The notes under the pieces were generated by a model. It made no database searches, had not been told where the DNA came from, and saw only the letters and a program-made list of their open reading frames with translations. This document shows, in pieces, positions 49,497 through 56,574 of a stretch of 56,574 nt of DNA. Numbering within the stretch: position 1 is the first letter of the stretch; each line of letters begins with the position of its first letter. This stretch comes from Peribacillus folii (GTDB lineage Bacteria; Bacillota; Bacilli; Bacillales; DSM-1321), in contig NZ_JASJOM010000018.1 of assembly GCF_030271255.1 (NCBI RefSeq), forward strand, positions 1 to 56,574. The letters are read 5' to 3'. The position numbers were made by a program, and so were the translations under genes.

Positions 49497-50393
49497 TTGC
49501 CTAAACAAAAGCTTCGGGCGATTATTGCCGGTCTTGCCGTGTTAAACCTTTTGACTATCATTTTCTTTGTCATAAAACCAATGATCATCTCTAAATCCGT
49601 CATAGGAGGGGAGACGGCCGCCAAGGTTGGATCCAAGAATATTTCCCGGGAAGCATGGATTAATGAACTTGAAACGAGATATGGAGAAGATGTATTGGAG
49701 GAAATGGTGGATAAAGAGGTAGTGAAGCAGGCAGCAGAAAAATACAAAGTGAAAATTTCGGATAAAGAGGTTGACCGGGAACTTAAAATGATGAAGACGA
49801 TGTATGGAGCTGCGGGTCAGACCCTTAATAAAAGCACCGATCAATTGAGGCAGGAGGTTCAGTCAAGCCTTCTGCTCGAGAAGCTCCTCACCAAGGATGT
49901 CTCTGTCTCGGGAACTGTCATGGAGAAATACTATGATGATAACAAGGATATCTATCGCATCCCCACTACCTATCATATATCCCATATTACCACGTCCACG
50001 AAAAAACAGGCGGACAGGATCAGGCGTGAGTTGGCGAAAGGCGTCTCGTTTGAGGTATTGGCGATGGAAAAATCCCTTGATGAATTCACGGCCAATCAGG
50101 GAGGGGACATGGGGTATATATCACAGGATAACGAGCAGGTTCCCAAGGAATATATTGAAGCTGCAAAAAAATTAAAGGTGAATGAGTGGAGTGAGGCGGT
50201 CAAGACGGAAGATGGCTGGGCAGTCCTCTATCTGCATGAAAAAATTAAGGGCAAACAATATGATTACGAAGAAGTCAAAGACAAGATACATCGCCAAATA
50301 GCTCTTGAACAGATTCAGGCACCGGTATCCGGGAAGACTTTCTGGGATGAATTCGATGTGGAATGGTTTTACGGATTAAAGGAACAAAAGTAG
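49497..50393 (+). CDS. yacD: Membrane-anchored peptidyl-prolyl isomerase/foldase YacD (PrsA/SurA-like)
   Basis: 298 residues. One N-terminal membrane segment (about 8-27, IIAGLAVLNLLTIIFFVIK) without a lipobox, a SurA-like helical chaperone region, and a parvulin (PpiC) domain (about 150-255: YHISHITTSTKKQADRIRRE, LDEFTANQGGDMGYI). It probably assists folding of exported proteins on the outer face of the membrane. TTG at 49497 is chosen as GGAGG lies 10 bases upstream; the in-frame TTG at 49479 precedes that site. Shares the hslO-yacD-cysK neighbourhood with B. subtilis. Confidence 0.9.
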   Translation: MPKQKLRAIIAGLAVLNLLTIIFFVIKPMIISKSVIGGETAAKVGSKNISREAWINELETRYGEDVLEEMVDKEVVKQAAEKYKVKISDKEVDRELKMMKTMYGAAGQTLNKSTDQLRQEVQSSLLLEKLLTKDVSVSGTVMEKYYDDNKDIYRIPTTYHISHITTSTKKQADRIRRELAKGVSFEVLAMEKSLDEFTANQGGDMGYISQDNEQVPKEYIEAAKKLKVNEWSEAVKTEDGWAVLYLHEKIKGKQYDYEEVKDKIHRQIALEQIQAPVSGKTFWDEFDVEWFYGLKEQK

Positions 50394-50436
50394 TTCGGTC
50401 GATATGTAAGAAAATTTAGAATATAATAGATAATCA

Positions 50437-50466
50437 TTGACAATGAACTAATGAAACTGGTAACTT
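50437..50466 (+). promoter_or_regulatory. Candidate promoter of cysK
   Basis: TTGACA (50437-50442), 18 bases, TAACTT (50461-50466); the -10 is poor. A TATAAT (50422-50427) upstream has a weak -35. A small inverted repeat AATAC/GTATT (50488-50500) lies before the ribosome site. Confidence 0.35.
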
Positions 50467-50521
50467 TAAATAATAAAACCAACAAAAATACTCGGTATTG
50501 AAATGATGAGGAGTGGAGAAA

Positions 50522-51448
50522 ATGGCACGTATAGCTAATTCTGTAATCGATTTGATTGGGCAAACACCTATCGTGAAGCTGAACAAGCTTCAACCTGAAA
50601 ACAGTGCAGATATTTATCTGAAACTTGAGTACTTTAACCCAGGCAGCAGTGTAAAAGACCGCATCGCCCTTGCGATGATCGAAGCGGCGGAGAAAAACGG
50701 TACCCTTAAGCCGGGTGATACGATCATTGAACCTACTAGCGGAAACACGGGGATCGGCCTTGCGATGGTAGCCGCAGCCAAGGGGTATAAATCAATTCTC
50801 GTTATGCCGGAAACCATGAGCCTCGAACGCCGTAATTTACTTCGTGCTTATGGAGCGGAGTTAGTTCTGACTCCTGGACCTGAAGGAATGAAGGGTGCCA
50901 TTGCCAAGGCAACGGAGCTGTCTAAGGAAAAAGGCTATTTCATTCCGCAGCAATTCGAGAATGTGGCCAATCCTGAGGTTCATCGTAACACTACAGGTCC
51001 TGAAATCGTCGAAGCCTTTGGTGATGAAGGCCTGGATGCTTTTGTGGCCGGTATCGGTACGGGAGGGACGATCACTGGTGCAGGGGAAGTGCTTCGCGAG
51101 AAATATCCTGAGATCAAGATTTATGCAGTCGAGCCAGCAGATTCCCCAGTATTATCCGGAGGAAACCCGGGGCCGCATAAAATTCAAGGAATTGGCGCCG
51201 GTTTTGTCCCGAGTATTCTCAATACAGACCTTTATGATGAAATCATTCAGGTCAATACCGAGGAATCATTCGATTACGCCCGCCGTGCAGCTAAAGAGGA
51301 GGGAATCCTTGGTGGGATTTCTTCCGGAGGGGCCATTGCGGCAGCGATTAAAGTGGCTGAAAGATTGGGGAAAGGCAAAAAGGTCCTGGCTATCATTCCA
51401 AGTAATGGTGAAAGGTACTTAAGCACACCGCTATATAACTTTGAGTAA
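50522..51448 (+). CDS. cysK: Cysteine synthase (O-acetylserine sulfhydrylase)
   Basis: PLP enzyme that makes cysteine from O-acetylserine and sulfide; in B. subtilis it also works with CymR to sense cysteine. 308 residues as in B. subtilis. PLP Lys in [13 protein letters not shown] (about residue 44), substrate loop [13 protein letters not shown], phosphate-binding [13 protein letters not shown] (about 177) and C-terminal [15 protein letters not shown] are present. ATG at 50522 follows GAGGAGTGG; the GTG at 50513 lies in that site. Functionally it completes the path from sulfonates freed by the ssu operon. Confidence 0.97.
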   Translation: MARIANSVIDLIGQTPIVKLNKLQPENSADIYLKLEYFNPGSSVKDRIALAMIEAAEKNGTLKPGDTIIEPTSGNTGIGLAMVAAAKGYKSILVMPETMSLERRNLLRAYGAELVLTPGPEGMKGAIAKATELSKEKGYFIPQQFENVANPEVHRNTTGPEIVEAFGDEGLDAFVAGIGTGGTITGAGEVLREKYPEIKIYAVEPADSPVLSGGNPGPHKIQGIGAGFVPSILNTDLYDEIIQVNTEESFDYARRAAKEEGILGGISSGGAIAAAIKVAERLGKGKKVLAIIPSNGERYLSTPLYNFE

Positions 51449-51466
51449 TACGTACGTTAGCTGAGA

Positions 51467-51495
51467 AGCAAAGTCCCCGGGGGCTTTGCTCTTCT
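51467..51495 (+). terminator. Rho-independent terminator after cysK
   Basis: AGCAAAGTCC (51467-51476) pairs with GGGCTTTGCT (51481-51490). CTTCTTTTT follows. In B. subtilis pabB-pabA-pabC come here; in this window folP follows after 110 bases. Confidence 0.78.
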
Positions 51496-51605
51496 TTTTG
51501 TAGAAAAGCCTTACGCACCGCCAATCTACTTTGATGGCTTGCGCTATGCGTGTGTAAATGGGTAAACTCTTAATATAGATTTCTTTAGGCGAAGGAGAAC
51601 ATTGG

Positions 51606-52442
51606 ATGTCAATAGCAGGAGCGTCAAAACTTATATGCGGTTCATTTGAATTGGATTACAGCAAGAAAACCTTAATTATGGGGATTTTGAATGTAACGCC
51701 TGACTCGTTCTCGGATGGCGGGAAATATAATCGGGTGGATGCCGCTTTGAAGCATGCGGAACGGATGGTGAACGATGGTGCGGATATTCTTGACATAGGT
51801 GGAGAGTCCACCCGTCCAAACTATGAGAGGATAACGGATGAGGAGGAGATAGAAAGGGTAGCACCAATCATTGAGGCGATTTCCCGGAATATCGAAATTC
51901 CGATATCGATCGATACGTATAAATCAAAGGTAGCCAAGGAAGCCGTTAAGGCAGGAGCTCATATATTGAATGACATTTGGGGGGGCAAAGCCGATTCCTC
52001 GATGGCTAAGGTTGCGGCGGAGTTTGGTGTGCCGATTATTTTGATGCATAATAGGGATAATATGGAGTATGGTCATTTCATCCGGGATGTTTTCCAGGAC
52101 CTATACGAAAGCGTCCTGCTCGTTAAGCGTGCTGGCGTCAAGGAAGAGAATATCATCCTTGATCCGGGCATTGGCTTTGCAAAAGATTTGAAGTTTAATT
52201 TGGAAATGATGAGGAATCTTGATAAGCTTGTGGCACTAGGCTACCCTGTACTGCTTGCAACATCGAGAAAGTCCATGATCGGGCATGTTCTCGATTTACC
52301 TCCAGGTGAGCGGTTGGAGGGTACCGCCGCTACAATCTGCCATGGAATTCAACAGGGCTGCCATATGGTTCGGGTGCATGACGTAAAGGAAATGGCGCGA
52401 ACTGCAAAAATGATGGATGCACTTTTAGGAAAAGGTGAATGA
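51606..52442 (+). CDS. folP: Dihydropteroate synthase
   Basis: Joins p-aminobenzoate to the pterin in folate synthesis; target of sulfonamides (sul in B. subtilis). 278 residues. TIM-barrel motifs: MGILNVTPDSFSDGGKY (about residue 20), ADILDIGGESTRP, and ILDPGIGFAKDLKFN (about 190), with LLATSRKSMIGHV near 220 carrying the pABA-binding Lys. The start ATG has GCGAAGGAG upstream. One base separates it from folB. The pab genes that feed it are not beside it. Confidence 0.97.
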   Translation: MSIAGASKLICGSFELDYSKKTLIMGILNVTPDSFSDGGKYNRVDAALKHAERMVNDGADILDIGGESTRPNYERITDEEEIERVAPIIEAISRNIEIPISIDTYKSKVAKEAVKAGAHILNDIWGGKADSSMAKVAAEFGVPIILMHNRDNMEYGHFIRDVFQDLYESVLLVKRAGVKEENIILDPGIGFAKDLKFNLEMMRNLDKLVALGYPVLLATSRKSMIGHVLDLPPGERLEGTAATICHGIQQGCHMVRVHDVKEMARTAKMMDALLGKGE

Positions 52443-52443
52443 G

Positions 52444-52803
52444 ATGGATAAGATTTTCGTGAATAAAATGGAGTTTTATGGATATCATGGTGTATTTTCC
52501 GAAGAAACGAAGCTTGGTCAGCGGTTTAAAGTCGACCTTATCGTCGAGACCGATTTAGCCAAGGCTGGGAAAAGTGACGATTTAAAAGACTCGATTAACT
52601 ACGGCGAGTTATATGAATTGTGTAAAGGTATAGTTGAGGGGAAGCCTTTTAAATTGGTGGAGGCGGTTGCTGAGAAGATCGCTTCTGAACTGCTTGGTGT
52701 ATATCCTTCTATTGAGAGCTGCACGGTCAAAGTATATAAACCCGATCCCCCTATAGCGGGACACTATGACTCGGTAGCCATAGAGATTGTGAGAGGACGC
52801 TGA
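52444..52803 (+). CDS. folB: Dihydroneopterin aldolase
   Basis: Cleaves 7,8-dihydroneopterin to 6-hydroxymethyl-dihydropterin. 119 residues. MEFYGYHGVFSEETKLGQRF (about residue 8) holds the conserved Glu and Tyr, the catalytic Lys is within VKVYKPDPPIAGHYDSVAIE near the end, and NYGELYELCKGIVEG is typical. ATG at 52444 follows AAAGGTG; the GTG at 52435 is part of that site. Tightly packed between folP and folK. Confidence 0.96.
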   Translation: MDKIFVNKMEFYGYHGVFSEETKLGQRFKVDLIVETDLAKAGKSDDLKDSINYGELYELCKGIVEGKPFKLVEAVAEKIASELLGVYPSIESCTVKVYKPDPPIAGHYDSVAIEIVRGR

Positions 52804-52805
52804 TT

Positions 52806-53333
52806 GTGGTGAATATTGCTTACCTTTCAATAGGTTCGAACTTGGGTGATCGTCTCAATACTTTCCGGAGGGCTTTCCAATTATTGACTGAAAATCCTCG
52901 TGTCACGTTGGCTGCATGCTCTTCCTTTTATGAAACCGATCCGGTAGGTTATGCTGAACAGGACTGTTTTTTAAATGCTGTGCTTAAGGTGGAAACCGAC
53001 TTGCGACCACACGAATTGCTTCGTGCTTGTATGCAGATCGAGCAAGAATTAGGAAGGAAAAGGGAGATCAGGTGGGGTCCCCGCACTTTGGACCTTGACA
53101 TTTTGTTATATAATCACGAAAATATTGAGACAGAGATGCTTTCGGTCCCGCACCCTCGTATGCACGAGAGGGCGTTTGTTATCGTGCCTTTAATGGAAGT
53201 GGACCCCGATATTAGGCTTCCGCACATGCATACACCTTTGAGTGACTTGCTTGAACAGATTCCGGATAAAGAAGGAGTTCGATTATGGAAGGTGAAAAAT
53301 GGGGAAGGCGCATTCGCGCTTTTCGAAAGTTAA
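52806..53333 (+). CDS. folK: 6-hydroxymethyl-7,8-dihydropterin pyrophosphokinase
   Basis: Activates the pterin for folP. 175 residues. IAYLSIGSNLGDRLNTFRRA at the N-terminus, FYETDPVGYAEQDCFLNAV, and the ATP/Mg signature RWGPRTLDLDILLYN (about residue 90) are all present. It starts with two tandem GTG codons (52806, 52809) behind GAGAGGA. Its end overlaps yazB by 49 bases. Confidence 0.96.
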   Translation: MVNIAYLSIGSNLGDRLNTFRRAFQLLTENPRVTLAACSSFYETDPVGYAEQDCFLNAVLKVETDLRPHELLRACMQIEQELGRKREIRWGPRTLDLDILLYNHENIETEMLSVPHPRMHERAFVIVPLMEVDPDIRLPHMHTPLSDLLEQIPDKEGVRLWKVKNGEGAFALFES

Positions 53334-53497
53334 AGGGTTATACACAGGAAGGTTTTGCGAAAGAAATAGGCGTTTCCGTATCCTTGCTTGGTGAAGTCGA
53401 AAGGGGGAATCGCAACCCTTCAGAGGCATTTTTAATGGAAGTGGCGGACATTCTTCATGTTTCCATCGAAGAGCTTCAACCACCTGAGGATAAATGA
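53285..53497 (+). CDS. yazB: XRE-family helix-turn-helix protein YazB
   Basis: 70-residue protein that is almost entirely one HTH_3 domain (IRAFRKLKGYTQEGFAKEIG; SLLGEVERGNRNPSEAFL). Small Cro-like regulators of this type bind operator DNA as dimers; the target is unknown. The start lies inside folK in another frame, behind GAAGGAG. The same place in the folate-dusB cluster is occupied by yazB in B. subtilis. Confidence 0.92.
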   Translation: MEGEKWGRRIRAFRKLKGYTQEGFAKEIGVSVSLLGEVERGNRNPSEAFLMEVADILHVSIEELQPPEDK

Positions 53498-53520
53498 GCG
53501 ATTGTTATAGGAGGTCACAC

Positions 53521-54519
53521 GTGTTAAAAATAGGTGATATAGAAATGAAGAATCCGGTAGTGCTGGCACCGATGGCAGGAGTCTGTAACTCGGCATTCCG
53601 CTTGACAGTCAAGGAGTTCGGCGCTGGCCTGGTTTGTGCGGAGATGGTCAGTGACAAGGGAATCGTTCTTCAAAATGCCAAAACGATGAATATGCTTTAT
53701 ATAGATGAAAGGGAGAAGCCGTTAAGCTTGCAAATCTTTGGCGGTGAAAAGAAATCCTTGGTCGAAGCTGCTCAATTCGTGGATAAGAATACAAATGCCG
53801 ACATCATTGATATCAATATGGGCTGCCCTGTCCCGAAAATCACGAAGTGTGACGCTGGGGCGAAATGGCTCCTCGACCCGAATAAAATTTATGAGATGGT
53901 TTCTGCTGTTGTTGATGCTGTCGACAAGCCAGTAACCGTGAAAATGCGTATTGGCTGGGATGAAGAACATGTATTTGCGATTGAAAATGCTCAAGCAGTT
54001 GAACGCGCTGGTGGTAAGGCGGTCTCCATGCATGGGAGAACCAGGGTCCAAATGTATGAAGGAAAAGCTAACTGGGACATCATTCGTGAAGTGAAGAAAT
54101 CAATTAATATTCCCCTTATCGGGAATGGAGATGTGGAAACGCCGCAGGATGCTGAACGCATGCTGCAGGAAACCGGAGTAGACGGTGTCATGATCGGCCG
54201 TGCAGCCTTAGGAAACCCATGGATGATTTACCGGACAGTGAAGTATTTGGAAACAGGTCAATTGATGGATGAACCTACAGTCCGGGAAAAGATGGATGTA
54301 TGTGTCCTTCACATGGATCGTCTGATTGCATTGAAAAATGAGTACGTCGCCGTTCGTGAAATGCGCAAGCATGCTTCATGGTACCTAAAAGGTGTTAAAG
54401 GGAATGCCAAGGCTCGCAAAGGGATTAACGATTGTGAAACAAGGGAAGATGTCGTGAGCCTCCTTTATGGGATGGTCGATGAAATTGAAGCGAAGGAAAT
54501 GAACATCCAAATGGTATGA
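53521..54519 (+). CDS. dusB: tRNA-dihydrouridine synthase DusB
   Basis: FMN enzyme that reduces uridines of tRNA to dihydrouridine. 332 residues. FMN-barrel start KNPVVLAPMAGVCNSAFRL, catalytic Cys block INMGCPVPKITKCDAGA (about residue 100), MHGRTRVQMYEGKANWD and IGNGDVETPQDAERM are characteristic. GTG at 53521 follows AGGAGG; an in-frame ATG at 53494 would place that site within the gene. Last gene of the folP-folB-folK-yazB-dusB operon (yacF in B. subtilis). Confidence 0.96.
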   Translation: MLKIGDIEMKNPVVLAPMAGVCNSAFRLTVKEFGAGLVCAEMVSDKGIVLQNAKTMNMLYIDEREKPLSLQIFGGEKKSLVEAAQFVDKNTNADIIDINMGCPVPKITKCDAGAKWLLDPNKIYEMVSAVVDAVDKPVTVKMRIGWDEEHVFAIENAQAVERAGGKAVSMHGRTRVQMYEGKANWDIIREVKKSINIPLIGNGDVETPQDAERMLQETGVDGVMIGRAALGNPWMIYRTVKYLETGQLMDEPTVREKMDVCVLHMDRLIALKNEYVAVREMRKHASWYLKGVKGNAKARKGINDCETREDVVSLLYGMVDEIEAKEMNIQMV

Positions 54520-54521
54520 TA

Positions 54522-54550
54522 TTGACTTCGCCCTCTTGTTTTCCTATAAT
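54522..54550 (+). promoter_or_regulatory. Sigma-A promoter of lysS
   Basis: TTGACT (54522-54527), 17 bases, TATAAT (54545-54550), directly after the dusB stop. The predicted start is near 54557. Confidence 0.82.
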
Positions 54551-54561
54551 ACGCATAGCTT

Positions 54562-54591
54562 AAACTGCCAGTGAACCTGGCAGTTTTTATA
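54562..54591 (+). terminator. Terminator hairpin between the lysS promoter and lysS
   Basis: AAACTGCCAG (54562-54571) pairs perfectly with CTGGCAGTTT (54577-54586), followed by Ts. It would terminate dusB transcripts and, about 30 bases into the RNA, those from the lysS promoter as well. Confidence 0.85.
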
Positions 54592-54628
54592 TATACATAA
54601 AGAAGTTTTTAAGATAAAAAGCTGTTGA

Positions 54629-56206
<1,578 letters not shown>

Positions 56207-56232
56207 TTAACTAGATGAAGCAATGATTACAG

Positions 56233-56301
56233 ACCGAATTCGGGATGTTGGGATCCACAAGGTGTAGCCTGTGGATTGCGGCAAACCTAATTCGGTTTTT
56301 G
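56233..56301 (+). terminator. Long hairpin terminator after lysS
   Basis: ACCGAATT (56233-56240) pairs with AATTCGGT (56289-56296) and ATCCACA (56253-56259) with TGTGGAT (56270-56276), with partly paired DNA between. A T-rich tail follows. Confidence 0.8.
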
Positions 56302-56393
56302 TTTTTCAATTATAGTTTCGTGTCATTTGAATGGTTGTGTTTTCAGGGTAAAAAGAAAATCAATATTATTTCGAAAAAACTTAACAAAAGGTA

Positions 56394-56422
56394 TTGCGCA
56401 GTTAACGTAATGGTGTTATATT
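56394..56422 (+). promoter_or_regulatory. rRNA operon promoter P1
   Basis: TTGCGC (56394-56399), 17 bases, TATATT (56417-56422), in AT-rich DNA downstream of the lysS terminator. Confidence 0.72.
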
Positions 56423-56486
56423 TATATCTGTCGTTACGAACGAGTTGCAAACGAATTACAAACTTTAAAAAGTTTTTAAAAAGTTG

Positions 56487-56515
56487 TTGACTTGAAGTGA
56501 TGAAAATGATATTAT
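56487..56515 (+). promoter_or_regulatory. rRNA operon promoter P2
   Basis: TTGACT (56487-56492), 17 bases, TATTAT (56510-56515). It lies 93 bases after P1, the spacing typical of tandem Bacillus rrn promoters, and is preceded by an A/T-rich UP-like stretch. Confidence 0.85.
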
Positions 56516-56538
56516 AAATAAGCTGTTTCGAAAGACAT

Positions 56539-56574
56539 TGCTCTTTGAAAACTGAACAAAACAAAGCGCCAACG
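56539..56574 (+). promoter_or_regulatory. rRNA leader with BoxA antitermination site
   Basis: TGCTCTTTGAAAACTGAAC is the BoxA-type sequence found ahead of 16S rRNA in Bacillus. The window ends before the mature 16S gene begins. Confidence 0.85.

Overview
The window is a continuous stretch of Bacillaceae core chromosome near the replication origin. Gene content and order follow the Bacillus subtilis segment that runs from csfB to lysS and lies between two rRNA operons. Protein likeness (AbrB, SpoVT, RicT, Veg, SpoVG, MetRS, Mfd) and the full set of sporulation genes point to an endospore-forming Bacillus or relative. The species cannot be fixed from the sequence alone, although a Peribacillus/B. 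simplex-like organism would fit. Almost every gene reads on the + strand. The exceptions are abrB and a tRNA-Met/tRNA-Glu pair, plus possibly a small ORF near 20 kb.

Layout. 0.2-5.8 kb: csfB (gin), a YaaO-type decarboxylase, then tmk-darA-yaaR-holB-ricT-yabA. 6.0-7.9 kb: trmN6-yazA-rsmI, converging on abrB. 8.2-10.8 kb: the abrB/metG intergenic region and metG. 10.9-14.8 kb: the TatD-type DNase gene, yabE, rnmV-rsmA. 15-19.7 kb: yabG, veg, sspF, ispE, purR-ridA, spoVG. 20.2-22.5 kb: glmU-prs. 22.6-26.5 kb: a four-gene alkanesulfonate uptake and desulfonation operon (ssuA-ssuD-ssuC-ssuB) inserted between prs and ctc, which are neighbours in B. subtilis. 26.6-38.4 kb: ctc, pth, fin, mfd, spoVT, yabM, yabN, rlbP, yabP-yabQ, divIC, yabR. 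38.5-38.7 kb: two tRNAs on the minus strand. 39-50.4 kb: spoIIE, yabS, yabT, tilS, hprT, ftsH, coaX, hslO, yacD. 50.5-54.5 kb: cysK, folP-folB-folK-yazB-dusB. 54.7-56.2 kb: lysS. The last 200 bases are the tandem promoters and BoxA leader of an rRNA operon; 16S itself lies outside.

How it works together. Three programmes are interleaved. The first is housekeeping: translation and tRNA modification, rRNA maturation, PRPP and UDP-GlcNAc synthesis, isoprenoid, folate and cysteine synthesis, and DNA repair. The second is the transition state and sporulation: abrB, spoVG, spoIIE, csfB, fin, spoVT, yabG, yabP/yabQ, sspF, yabT. The third is sulfur scavenging (ssu, cysK). The intergenic DNA holds recognisable promoters for sigma-A, -B, -E, -F, -G, -H and -K, and Spo0A boxes at abrB and spoIIE.

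I see no CRISPR array, prophage, transposase or obviously novel multi-gene system. The points most worth a second look are small: a self-contained promoter/36-codon ORF/terminator unit in front of metG; long hairpin terminators inside the ssu and lysS leaders, which suggest attenuation; a GC-richer island before glmU; a possible ATT start for yabE; and the absence of xpaC-yaaN and of the pab genes from their usual places.
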